A stretch of DNA of 16,195 bases from Candidatus Falkowbacteria bacterium HGW-Falkowbacteria-2 (GCA_002841655.1 PHAH01000008.1:1-16195), one strand, 5' to 3'; counted from the first letter of the stretch, positions 5,913 through 13,620 are shown. Numbers and translations: made by a program. Notes: generated from the letters alone by a model not told the origin.

Positions 5913-7493
5913 CTATCCTCTTGATTTTGGTGTCACCCAAAATCCCATATACTTTCCCCTAAACAATCGCCACTGTGCATCTAAACACGGAATGGAACCA
6001 AAGAAAATAATAGTAACCGGGACGAATATCCACTCTAAAACCATGCGGATATTTTTCCAGACCGTATACTGTACCGGCCTCTTTGGTAACAGGAGAGTAG
6101 AGACAATCGCCGATAACACTAAACCAATCATGGCAATGTTCATTAATGACTGAGTAATTGCCGGAAGGTTTCCAGAAAGCACAGTCGAATTAAAACGCTG
6201 CCCACCGATAAGCATCGGCATCCACCCGATAACTGCAATAATGAGCGCGTTCGTCGCCCAAGAATGGAAACCGTATACTTGGGTAAAGATATGACTCATT
6301 AATTTACCGCGGTCCACGGTCTTCCACCGCTTTATAGTGTTGAATAACAAGTAAGGAACATTTTCTGAGCCCCAAGCCCAACGACGTTGTTGCTTATATA
6401 AACTTTTCGCTGTCTGACGTAAGTTGCGATCATAGGTAATATCCATTGATACCGGAAAATACATCGGTTCAACCCGATAATCTCCTTCATAATGCAGCAA
6501 ACAATTCCAAAAAATACGAGAATCTTCGCTAACCATGTTCGTTGACCAAAAACCAATCTCGGCTAAAGCTCTTAGTGTCATGGAGTGTGATGAATAGGTC
6601 ACAAGTTGCTCCTCCCTAATCTGCATCATCATCTGCCAGAAGGTATTGGATGAAGCGGCCACTCTCGAAAAGAACGGGGCCTCCCAAAGATTATTATGAT
6701 ACACCGGAATCGGCTGATAGCTGGCTCGATAGGGTGCGGTGACGGTTAAAAACTTATACATCAAAGCATAAAAATAGCCTGGCTTCACCATGGTGTCGAT
6801 ATCAAATACACTCACCAGCACATCATCATAATTGAACTTTTCAGCATCCAGTAAATCCCGCTGCACTTGCTTAATCGCCCAAGCCTGGTTGGCACCTTTT
6901 CCTTTCAATTCTCCTTCGATACCATCTGGATGGAAAGTAATAATCAAATGCCCAAACTTGTCCTTAAAGCGAGCTTCAATATTACGCGCTCTCTCATGAG
7001 CTTCTTCACCAGCGCGCTCTTCCATGGCTACAACCACAATCATTTGATTCGTAGGGAACCCGTCAGACAGCAAAGATTGAATAGCCGAAGCAATAATTTC
7101 TTCGCTTTCATTATAGTTTGGTAAAACAATTAAGTGCCAATAATCTTTCCAGGTCTTGCCTTTTTTTGTCAAAGAATCAGAAGCAATATCGTTAGCACTA
7201 AAATCACCAGCGGCTATGGCCTCGACCCTTTCCTTCCAGTTAACCTGAGAATTATATTTCAACTTCCGGTAAGCTGCCACTAAATGCACCGCCAAATAAA
7301 TTACCAGGAGTAGCCAGTAGACGTTGAAGGCGATTAGAAAAAAAGCGACCCAAACGGGCTTAAAAAATGAAAGCACCAGAAGGACGATTAAGGTCGAGTA
7401 CGACAAAAATCCCGGTAGCATTTCAAATATTCGATACAAGCGGCGATCAGATCCCTCCAAATCAGTTGCCTTCCCTACTTTAAGATAATCCAT
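5913..7493 (-). CDS. Processive membrane glycosyltransferase, family GT2
   Basis: Predicted inner-membrane glycosyltransferase that adds sugars from nucleotide-sugars to a growing or lipid-linked glycan; product unknown. Two N-terminal TM helices (about 29-46 and 50-72) precede the cytoplasmic GT-A domain. Its motifs are LIVLPNYNE (121-129), DID as the metal-binding DxD (231-233), SED in the place of the TED base motif (322-324) and QQRRW (368-372), the QxxRW motif of processive GT2 enzymes such as cellulose, hyaluronan and poly-GlcNAc synthases. Three or four TM helices follow (about 410-505). The 526 residues suit the class. The gene is last in a tight cluster, starting 2 bases after the exonuclease stop. 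It lacks a PilZ domain, so c-di-GMP control is not indicated. The enzyme class is sure; the polymer (exopolysaccharide, cell-surface glycan or glycolipid) is not. Confidence 0.85.
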   Translation of the reverse strand: MDYLKVGKATDLEGSDRRLYRIFEMLPGFLSYSTLIVLLVLSFFKPVWVAFFLIAFNVYWLLLVIYLAVHLVAAYRKLKYNSQVNWKERVEAIAAGDFSANDIASDSLTKKGKTWKDYWHLIVLPNYNESEEIIASAIQSLLSDGFPTNQMIVVVAMEERAGEEAHERARNIEARFKDKFGHLIITFHPDGIEGELKGKGANQAWAIKQVQRDLLDAEKFNYDDVLVSVFDIDTMVKPGYFYALMYKFLTVTAPYRASYQPIPVYHNNLWEAPFFSRVAASSNTFWQMMMQIREEQLVTYSSHSMTLRALAEIGFWSTNMVSEDSRIFWNCLLHYEGDYRVEPMYFPVSMDITYDRNLRQTAKSLYKQQRRWAWGSENVPYLLFNTIKRWKTVDRGKLMSHIFTQVYGFHSWATNALIIAVIGWMPMLIGGQRFNSTVLSGNLPAITQSLMNIAMIGLVLSAIVSTLLLPKRPVQYTVWKNIRMVLEWIFVPVTIIFFGSIPCLDAQWRLFRGKYMGFWVTPKSRG

Positions 7494-7495
7494 AT

Positions 7496-8071
7496 TTAAA
7501 TATTATGACCACGGCGGCGAATGTCATAGAAACAACGCGCGCAAGCAAGTACATCAACCATCGCATTATGAGCTTCGGCAAAATCCTTGCCAAAAAGAAA
7601 GCGATGAAGCTCACCTAAGTTCGGCCATTTATAACCTCCACGTCCATTACTGATGCGACAGATATCAGAACTTGATTTCATCGTACAAATTTTCGGTGCC
7701 GACTCTAAGGCGTTGGGCAACATATTTCGAAACATTTCTGAGCCAATAATTTTGTCATCAAAATCAATATTATGACCAACAACCGCCTTGGCTCGAGCAA
7801 CGTGGTCGTTGAATTCCATAAGCACGGTCAGGAGGTCGTGACCTTCAGCCACTGCCTGCTCATGAGTAATGCGGTGAATACGAGTAGACTCTTCAGGGAC
7901 CTCAAAGCCAACTGGCTTGATTATATAATCATAGCGATCCCAAGCATTGCCCTCATTATCAAACCACGCCCAGGAGAGCTGGACGAGTCTTGGCCAATTA
8001 TTCAAATCGGAAACTGGGGCCTTGTAGCTTTTGGGCAGGCCGGTCGTTTCAGTATCAAAAAATAAATACAT
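7496..8071 (-). CDS. DEDDh 3'-5' exonuclease, DnaQ-like
   Basis: A stand-alone 191-residue exonuclease of the DnaQ/RNase T superfamily, expected to remove nucleotides from 3' ends with two metal ions. All catalytic residues are visible: FDTETTG (D6, E8) as Exo I, HNIDFD (D103) as Exo II, and EAHNAMVD (H168 general base, D173) as Exo III. It is a bare nuclease domain without a helicase, BRCT or polymerase-binding extension, so proofreading subunit, DNA-repair nuclease or RNA-trimming enzyme all remain possible. It starts 2 bases after the stop of the coupling-type ATPase and ends 2 bases before the GT2 gene. The shared transcript suggests, but does not prove, work on DNA handled by the ATPase. 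No Shine-Dalgarno; the ATG is preceded by AATAAAT, as at the ATPase gene. Confidence 0.9.
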   Translation of the reverse strand: MYLFFDTETTGLPKSYKAPVSDLNNWPRLVQLSWAWFDNEGNAWDRYDYIIKPVGFEVPEESTRIHRITHEQAVAEGHDLLTVLMEFNDHVARAKAVVGHNIDFDDKIIGSEMFRNMLPNALESAPKICTMKSSSDICRISNGRGGYKWPNLGELHRFLFGKDFAEAHNAMVDVLACARCFYDIRRRGHNI

Positions 8072-8073
8072 AT

Positions 8074-10152
8074 TTATTCTGGGCGCCTAGAAAAATCAAT
8101 AACTTCATCTTCAGAAATATCCTGTTCAGGAGATTCTATTTCCTTCGTTTTAGGTTTAGGTGTTCTCTCAGGTCTTCCCTTAAAATCAACGGGTTGAGCA
8201 CGGTGAAGAGCTGATAATGACAAGGCTGGCGCCATTCTCTCGAGTTCTTCACTTTTAGCTTGCTTGCGCCCTTCCACTTCAACCTTCTTCTCCTGACGTT
8301 TAATTGCCAAGCATTCTTTACAGAAAACCGGACGAACACCATCTGGAATAAAAACTGTCGTCGTGCCGACACCACAGCGTGAACAAACTGTCGGATACCC
8401 GGCCTTTTCACTCGCTTGCGGTCTAGTCGTGGCCTCAACTGGTCTCACGGAAGGGGCTGGTAATGGCGTCACCACATGATTATTATGAACCAGGGCAGCC
8501 GGACGCAGCGGAGCAATTGGAGCGATGGTCTTAGCCGGTTTTACTGTCTGCCTCACCTCTTGTGGCTGTGCAACCGCATAGGCCGGAGGAGTTGGCGCTG
8601 CTGTGTATGGATACGGAGATGGTGCTGGTGGCGGAGTAGCTGTGCGCGGCGACTGCGTCTCGATTGTTGGTTGCGCAGTTTTAGCTTTTTCAGGTGCCGG
8701 AATCACTGGCGCCGGAGTTGGCTGTGTTGATGCAGGAGTTGCTCGCACAATTGGTTTTTGCACGGCTGGTTTAGAGACCGGGGTCGGGTCGGGATTATAG
8801 GTTCTGATCGGGGCGGCTGGACGTGAGGCAGGAGCCGGGGATGACGCAGCAGGTGAGCTCGTAGGGGTATCATCTTGCACTTCATGCCAACGTAAAATCC
8901 GATCCTCCACTTCTGAACGGCGGCTAGCATAGTTTTCTCTAGAGAACTCAATCACTTTATCTACATTGAAAGTTCTTTCTTCGTCGGTAAGTGGCGCTAA
9001 GCCCTTAGCGGAAAATGGAGAAGAGGCGACGCCATCGATCATTAATTTTAAATACATTTCATACTTCGGTAAATTCACTAAATCCTCCTCGGTAAATACT
9101 GGCGCAAATTCTTTAGCCAATTCTTCAGCGTCGGTCGCACCGACACGGAAAGAGACCATCGTACCCACGTTACCAAATACAGCTGGTTTCACTTTTTCAC
9201 TCAACTGCTCGATATACTGATGAGCAAGAATGAGATTTAAGTGATATTTTCTGGCTTCGGATAGGATGTTAGCAAAACTGTCAGTGGAGAAATTCTGGAA
9301 TTCATCGATGTAGAGATAGAAGTCTTTGCGTTCTTTCTCTGGCATATCAACACGACTCATCGCTGCTAACTGAATTTTAGTAATCATCATCGCTCCGAGT
9401 AAAGCAGAGTTGTCTTCGCCAATGCGTCCCTTACTAAGATTCATGATTAAAATTTTCCCCTCATCCATGATTTCACGAATGTTGATAGCTGATTTAACTT
9501 GACCAATAATATTACGCATTAAAGAGCTTGAGAGAAACTGACCAACCTTATTTTGAATAGGAGAAACGGCCTCGGAGGCAAACTTATCCGCATAAGAAGC
9601 AAACTCTTTTTCCCAGAAAGCCTTCACCACTGGATCTTTGATGTTAGCAACCACGCGTTTTCGATACGTCTTATCCGATAGCATGCGAACGACACCCAAA
9701 AGCGTTGATCCGGGAAAATCAAGAATTGCCAAAATTGCATTACGTAAAATATATTCCAAACGAGGACCCCAGGAATCCGCCCACAATTTTTGGAAGACGC
9801 CGAGAAGCCCGGAAGCAACAAGATGCCGTAGATGCGGCTCAACTTGTTCAAGGACGTTAAAAGCAATCGGAAAGTCCATGTCCGATGGGTTGAAGTACAC
9901 AACATCCTTAATTCTATTATCGGGAATATACTGAATTATTTTTTCAGCCAAGTCACCATGGGGATCAACCACCGCCAAACCGTGCCCGGCGCGAATATCC
10001 CCGACAATCATATTCTCCTGAATCGTCGACTTCCCCATACCTGTTTTCCCAATCAAATACATATGCCGACGGCGATCGTCGGTTTTGATACCAAACTTCT
10101 TGAACTGATTACGAAAAGTTGTTTCAGCGAAGACCGCTATTTCGTGGCTCAT
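8074..10152 (-). CDS. TraD/VirD4-like P-loop ATPase with C-terminal zinc ribbon
   Basis: A ring-type DNA-translocase ATPase related to type IV secretion coupling proteins (TraD/TraG/VirD4) and the HerA/FtsK group. The N-terminal 390 residues hold the motor: Walker A GKTGMGKS (35-42), VVDPHGD (61-67), Walker B YLYIDE (279-284, E284 catalytic) followed by the coupling-protein-type FQNFSTDSF, and the sensor-like NLILAHQYIEQL (306-317). A low-complexity Pro/Ala/Thr linker (about 430-585) leads to a zinc ribbon with C590-x2-C593 and C611-x2-C614, then a charged helical tail. Unlike VirD4 and TraD there is no N-terminal membrane anchor: the P-loop lies at residue 35. The small TM protein encoded 21 bases upstream could supply it. 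No relaxase or other secretion-channel gene is in the window, so conjugation is not implied. Family is clear, role unknown. Confidence 0.85.
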   Translation of the reverse strand: MSHEIAVFAETTFRNQFKKFGIKTDDRRRHMYLIGKTGMGKSTIQENMIVGDIRAGHGLAVVDPHGDLAEKIIQYIPDNRIKDVVYFNPSDMDFPIAFNVLEQVEPHLRHLVASGLLGVFQKLWADSWGPRLEYILRNAILAILDFPGSTLLGVVRMLSDKTYRKRVVANIKDPVVKAFWEKEFASYADKFASEAVSPIQNKVGQFLSSSLMRNIIGQVKSAINIREIMDEGKILIMNLSKGRIGEDNSALLGAMMITKIQLAAMSRVDMPEKERKDFYLYIDEFQNFSTDSFANILSEARKYHLNLILAHQYIEQLSEKVKPAVFGNVGTMVSFRVGATDAEELAKEFAPVFTEEDLVNLPKYEMYLKLMIDGVASSPFSAKGLAPLTDEERTFNVDKVIEFSRENYASRRSEVEDRILRWHEVQDDTPTSSPAASSPAPASRPAAPIRTYNPDPTPVSKPAVQKPIVRATPASTQPTPAPVIPAPEKAKTAQPTIETQSPRTATPPPAPSPYPYTAAPTPPAYAVAQPQEVRQTVKPAKTIAPIAPLRPAALVHNNHVVTPLPAPSVRPVEATTRPQASEKAGYPTVCSRCGVGTTTVFIPDGVRPVFCKECLAIKRQEKKVEVEGRKQAKSEELERMAPALSLSALHRAQPVDFKGRPERTPKPKTKEIESPEQDISEDEVIDFSRRPE

Positions 10153-10173
10153 AATTATATTTATTCCGGCCGA

Positions 10174-10467
10174 TTAGAGGCCAGCGTTGGTTTTCATTAT
10201 ATCGATTAATTGCTGATAGGAATCTTTAATAAATGGTGGCAGATACAAAAAGCCGATACCAAGAGAAACAAGGATTAAAAGAAATTTTAGCCACCCAAAA
10301 ACTCTTTGCCAGGCTACCCAGAGATTAATGTGTCGCACCATGGCGAGAATTTCCTTATTCATGGTGATATTGTCCTTCAACAACTTATGGATTTCTTCCT
10401 CATGATTAACCTTAACCTCCTCAACTACTAACTCCTCGCCCCCATCTTTAGTTTCTTCTTTCGACAT
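10174..10467 (-). CDS. Small single-pass membrane protein, function unknown
   Basis: I do not recognise a named family. The 97 residues show an acidic N-terminus (about 1-25), a helical, possibly coiled-coil stretch (about 22-45), one clear TM helix (about 59-78, RVFGWLKFLLILVSLGIGFLY being its core and edges) and a short amphipathic tail (80-97). It begins 3 bases after the nrdG stop and ends 21 bases before the coupling-type ATPase. Because that ATPase lacks the membrane helices of its relatives, this protein is a plausible anchor or partner for it; this is inference from position and topology only. No signal peptidase site and no Shine-Dalgarno are visible. Confidence 0.75.
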   Translation of the reverse strand: MSKEETKDGGEELVVEEVKVNHEEEIHKLLKDNITMNKEILAMVRHINLWVAWQRVFGWLKFLLILVSLGIGFLYLPPFIKDSYQQLIDIMKTNAGL

Positions 10468-10470
10468 ACT

Positions 10471-11196
10471 TTAAATACGAGCTCGACACTCCTTGACATA
10501 TTTACCGCCAATCAGCGCCAAAGCCTCTAATTCCTTATCCAAAAAGGTCTCCTTTCCCTCGAAAGACGAGTTGACCAAATTTGTATCAGGCTTAAATTTT
10601 TGCAAATACCAGCGATTTGCCCCTGAAATCATCTCGCCCATTTTGGCAATGTCAGCTTCATTGTGAAACATTGGCAAAAGGGTGCTTCTGAATTCATAGG
10701 GCAAGCCGCTTGTCATAATCATTTTAACACTTTTTTGCAAATTCTCTAAATTCACCGGCACACCCACCACTGCCTCATACTTCTCCCAAGGTGCTTTGAT
10801 GTCCATAGCAATATAATCAATCAACTTCTCGTCAATTAAACGCTTCAGCATCCCAGGGTTGGTACCGTTTGAATCAAGCTTCACTAAGAGTCCTCTCGAC
10901 TTTATTTTCTGAATAAACTCTGGCAAATCGGGATGGAGGGTTGGCTCGCCACCGGTAATGACAACGCCATCGAGCTTGCCCTTCCTATTCTCTAGAAAAA
11001 GAAAAAGGTCTTCCTCTTTAAGAGAAAAACCTTGATCTTTATTTGATTTATCCGCCTCTAGCTTTGCGCGAGGCAAGACAAGCATGGGGTTGTAACAAAA
11101 GTGGCAACGGAAATTACATCCCTGAGTAAACACGATTGCAGCCAAATTGTCTGGGTAATCGAGAAGTGTTAATTTTTCTAATCCACCAATAATCAT
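10471..11196 (-). CDS. nrdG: Anaerobic ribonucleotide reductase activating protein (radical SAM)
   Basis: Radical SAM activase that uses a 4Fe-4S cluster and S-adenosylmethionine to place the glycyl radical on class III ribonucleotide reductase. From ATG 11196 the protein has 241 residues. GGLEKLTLLDYPD opens the domain, the cluster motif C27-x3-C31-x2-C34 sits in QGCNFRCHFCYNP, and ITGGEPTLHPDL is the SAM-binding GGEP segment. The sequence resembles the longer NrdG2 subgroup (close to pyruvate-formate-lyase activases) rather than the short E. coli NrdG. The frame is open upstream to a TTG at 11229, but ATG 11196 has GGAG about 10 bases upstream and matches where the conserved region begins. 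It lies 64 bases downstream of the glycyl-radical ORF. Substrate assignment relies mainly on nrdD next door. Confidence 0.92.
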   Translation of the reverse strand: MIIGGLEKLTLLDYPDNLAAIVFTQGCNFRCHFCYNPMLVLPRAKLEADKSNKDQGFSLKEEDLFLFLENRKGKLDGVVITGGEPTLHPDLPEFIQKIKSRGLLVKLDSNGTNPGMLKRLIDEKLIDYIAMDIKAPWEKYEAVVGVPVNLENLQKSVKMIMTSGLPYEFRSTLLPMFHNEADIAKMGEMISGANRWYLQKFKPDTNLVNSSFEGKETFLDKELEALALIGGKYVKECRARI

Positions 11197-11260
11197 ATAG
11201 AGCGCGCTCCCGGAGCTGCCGGGATACAAACAACGGCATTTCCCCGCGCTCCTAAGCTAA

Positions 11261-11407
11261 TTATTTTTGTGAGCCTTCAACCTTGAAGGTTTTGCGGTCA
11301 ACATACTCCGAAGCTTTCCCCGGATTATAGTTTTTTACCGGCGTTAACCAACCGACGACGCGGCTGTAGACAATGCATTCCTGACGAGCTGTTGTAATTG
11401 GACTCAT
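11261..11407 (-). CDS. Detached glycyl-radical segment of NrdD (48 residues)
   Basis: A short ORF from ATG 11407 to TAA 11261. It contains RQECIVYSRVVGWLTPV followed by NYNPGK and YVDRKTF. This matches, from my knowledge of the family, the C-terminal end of class III ribonucleotide reductases (pattern CEVYSRVVGYLRPV...N.GK...DRKTF), which carries the glycine that holds the stable radical. G19 in RVVGW is that glycine. The large nrdD ORF upstream ends without this motif, so the two together make one complete enzyme. The frame differs from nrdD, and an in-frame TAG lies 9 bases upstream of the ATG, so the ORF cannot be longer. It sits between nrdD and nrdG. Likely a real separately translated subunit; a recoding event joining it to NrdD is a less likely alternative. 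Confidence 0.8.
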   Translation of the reverse strand: MSPITTARQECIVYSRVVGWLTPVKNYNPGKASEYVDRKTFKVEGSQK

Positions 11408-11420
11408 ATCGATCTATTCT

Positions 11421-11451
11421 GAAAAAGTGAAGCGGTTCCGCTATCTTTTTC
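11421..11451 (-). promoter_or_regulatory. Hairpin between nrdD and its glycyl-radical ORF
   Basis: On the minus strand GAAAAAG-AT-AGCG-GAAC-CGCT-TCA-CTTTTTC folds into an 11-pair interrupted hairpin. It lies 24 bases past the nrdD stop and 13 before the next ATG. It could protect the mRNA end, act as a weak attenuator setting the ratio of the two proteins, or help recoding; sequence alone cannot say which. Confidence 0.5.
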
Positions 11452-11475
11452 TAGAATTATTAAAAAAATAAATAA

Positions 11476-13530
11476 TTAATTAACTTCGCCCGTGCGCTCT
11501 GCCTTCATTTCAGCACTAGTGTAACCCATTTCTTCATCACATTTCGGACAATACTTATGCTCACCGGAAAGATATCCATGTTTCGGACAAATTGAGAAGG
11601 TTGGAGTGATAGTAAAATAAGGAAGACGGTAATTCTCGATAATGCGTTTAGCTAATTTCTTCGCCGCATCTCCGTCCGTTAAACGTTCACCGAGATAACC
11701 GTGTAAAACGGTGCCGCCAGTATACTTAATCTGTAAATCATCCTGTAAATCAAGAGCGGCAAAGATATCTTCGGAATAGTTAACGTGGAGGTGAGTTGAG
11801 TTAGTGTAGTAAGGAGCCGCACCGGCTTTAGCAGCTTCGGTGTTAGCGAAAATCATATCTGGATACATCTCTAAATCTTTCTTCGCAAAGCGATAGGTGC
11901 AACCCTCACCAGGAGTAGCCTCAAGGTTATACAAATTGTTGGTTTCGTTCTGATAATCCATTAAGCGCTCGCGCATTGTATCCATGACCTCGAGAGCAAA
12001 AGCGTGTCCTTCGGAAGTAGTAATGTCTTTGCCAAGAAGATTAAGAAGAGCTTCATTCATGCCGTTGATACCAATGGTGTTGAAGTGATTCTGCCAGAAG
12101 GTTCCGAACCGAGCTTTGATATCTGCTAAATAATGGCGGGAATATGGATACAAACCATCTTCAGAGAATTTCTCAATTACCTTACGTTTGATTTCCAAAC
12201 TTTCCTTCGCAATATCCATTAACTTCAACACTCTTTCCTTAAACTCTTCCTTGGTTTTCATGGTATATCCGATACGAGCAAGATTTAAGGTAACAACACC
12301 CAAGCTACCGGTTAAAGGATTGGCACCGAAGAGACCGCCACCGCGTTTACGTAATTCACGATTATCAAGTCTCAGGCGGCAACACATTGAACGAGCGTCA
12401 TCACGGTCCATGTCTGAATTAACGAAGTTAGAGAAATATGGAACACCATATTTAGCGGTCATTTCCCAAACTGGTTTCATACTTTCACGATCCCAATCAA
12501 AGGTTTTGTCAATCATGTAGGTTGGAATCGGGAAGCCGAAGACGCGACCAGTAGAATCACCTTCAAGCATGACTTCAGCGAAGGCTTGATTGAACATATC
12601 CATCTCATTCTGAAAGTCTTTATACTTTTCTGATTTGATTTCACCCCCGATAATAACATTCTCTTCTCCTACTAATTTAGAAGGGGTAACATCAAGAGTG
12701 ATATTAGTGAACGGAGTCTGAAAACCAACTCTAGTTGGCACATTGATATTGAACATGAACTCCTGCAAGCCCTGCTTCACTTCTTTGTATGTTAGGCCGT
12801 CGTAGCGGATAAAAGGAGCGAGGTAGGTATCAAAGTTAGCGAAGGCCTGAGCACCAGCTGCTTCTCCTTGCATGGTGTAGAAGAAGTTAACAATCTGACC
12901 GAGGGCACTACGGAAATGCTTTGGCGGTTTGCTCTGCACTTTCTCCGAGACGCCACCAAATCCCTTTATTAACAAATCTTTCAAATCCCAACCGCAACAA
13001 TATGGCGCGAGTAAGCCAAGATCATGAATATGTAAATCGCCATTGATGTGTGCCTCACGAATAGCTTGTGGATATAATTTGTTCAGCCAGTAACGAGCAG
13101 AAACAGCGGAGGCGATGTAATTATTTAATCCCTGCACTGAGAAACTCATGTTGCTATTCTCTTTCAAACGCCAATCAGCCCGACCCAAATAATCTTCCAT
13201 CAGCTTTTCATCCGAGGTCGCCTTGCTTAGTTCACGTAACTGTCGATGCTGATCACGATACAAGATATATGCCTTAGCGGTCTTGATTTGTTTATGTTCA
13301 ATCAAAATCTCTTCGACGATATCCTGCACCTCTTCAACGGCCGGGATACTATTCTTGTGAAACTTCTGTGCTAACCTGGCAACTACTTCTTGAGTAAGCT
13401 CACTAGCTAAAGCCTCATCATCAATCTCAACCGAGAGGGCGGCTTTGTAAATAGCTTCCTTGATTTTTGGCTGACTGAAGTCAACTATCTCCCCGGAGCG
13501 TTTCCGGATCTGGCTGATAATTTCGGACAT
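11476..13530 (-). CDS. nrdD: Anaerobic (class III) ribonucleoside-triphosphate reductase, main part lacking the glycyl-radical tail
   Basis: Oxygen-sensitive enzyme reducing ribonucleoside triphosphates to deoxyribonucleotides. An N-terminal ATP-cone (about 3-95, starting IRKRSGEIVDF) gives allosteric overall-activity control. The catalytic ten-stranded barrel follows with GDLHIHDLG (164-172), APYCCGWDL (C178/C179), GFQTPFTNITLD (269-280) and the SMCCRLRLD segment (C383/C384), whose cysteine should carry the transient thiyl radical. The zinc site near the end is C648-x2-H651 and C661-x2-C664 (CPKHGYLSGEHKYCPKC). In single-chain relatives the glycyl-radical motif comes next; here the ORF ends 20 residues after the zinc site, and the motif is encoded by the following small ORF. 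Downstream of nrdR by 88 bases, with no terminator between. No Shine-Dalgarno at the ATG. Confidence 0.93.
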   Translation of the reverse strand: MSEIISQIRKRSGEIVDFSQPKIKEAIYKAALSVEIDDEALASELTQEVVARLAQKFHKNSIPAVEEVQDIVEEILIEHKQIKTAKAYILYRDQHRQLRELSKATSDEKLMEDYLGRADWRLKENSNMSFSVQGLNNYIASAVSARYWLNKLYPQAIREAHINGDLHIHDLGLLAPYCCGWDLKDLLIKGFGGVSEKVQSKPPKHFRSALGQIVNFFYTMQGEAAGAQAFANFDTYLAPFIRYDGLTYKEVKQGLQEFMFNINVPTRVGFQTPFTNITLDVTPSKLVGEENVIIGGEIKSEKYKDFQNEMDMFNQAFAEVMLEGDSTGRVFGFPIPTYMIDKTFDWDRESMKPVWEMTAKYGVPYFSNFVNSDMDRDDARSMCCRLRLDNRELRKRGGGLFGANPLTGSLGVVTLNLARIGYTMKTKEEFKERVLKLMDIAKESLEIKRKVIEKFSEDGLYPYSRHYLADIKARFGTFWQNHFNTIGINGMNEALLNLLGKDITTSEGHAFALEVMDTMRERLMDYQNETNNLYNLEATPGEGCTYRFAKKDLEMYPDMIFANTEAAKAGAAPYYTNSTHLHVNYSEDIFAALDLQDDLQIKYTGGTVLHGYLGERLTDGDAAKKLAKRIIENYRLPYFTITPTFSICPKHGYLSGEHKYCPKCDEEMGYTSAEMKAERTGEVN

Positions 13531-13604
13531 GGCGTTTTAAACGATCGCGAGATTGAAGATCAAGGATTATCCTCCATTATCCTAAGTCTTAAACCGCGCC
13601 ATCG

Positions 13605-13620
13605 CCACAATATTTAATTT
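13605..13620 (-). promoter_or_regulatory. Weak candidate NrdR box at the nrdR/nrdD junction
   Basis: Minus-strand AAATTAAATATTGTGG matches the NrdR-box consensus as I recall it (ACACwATATATwGTGT) at 12 of 16 positions, overlapping the nrdR stop codon. The site one box-spacing nearer nrdD matches only 9 of 16, so a proper tandem pair is not shown. It would make sense as direct control of nrdD, but no clear nrdD promoter is seen. Confidence 0.3.

Noticed and set aside
8390..8870. Repetitive-looking region in the ATPase gene, considered as a tandem or CRISPR-like repeat
   Set aside because: It is a Pro/Ala/Thr-rich linker with irregular codons; no fixed-length repeat units or spacers.
11200..11209. 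Perfect palindrome GAGCGCGCTC just upstream of the nrdG start
   Set aside because: Ten bases, no second copy and no known operator type; may be chance in a locally GC-rich patch.
11197..11229. TTG start for nrdG giving 11 more residues
   Set aside because: The extra residues are low-complexity and non-conserved in look; the radical SAM domain starts at ATG 11196, which has GGAG upstream.
11114..11239. 41-codon minus-strand ORF with a good AGGAG nine bases before its ATG, overlapping the 5' end of nrdG out of frame
   Set aside because: Its product has no recognisable features and most of it overlaps well-conserved nrdG codons. The Shine-Dalgarno match is probably chance, although a leader ORF cannot be excluded.
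11408..11475. Self-splicing intron or homing element splitting nrdD (as in phage T4 nrdD)
   Set aside because: 68 nt is far too short for a group I or II intron and no endonuclease ORF is present.
12188..12520. 110-codon plus-strand ORF inside nrdD
   Set aside because: It lies opposite a strongly conserved part of nrdD and looks like no protein family; the same reasoning removes other antisense ORFs over ftsE, the ATPase and ftsZ.
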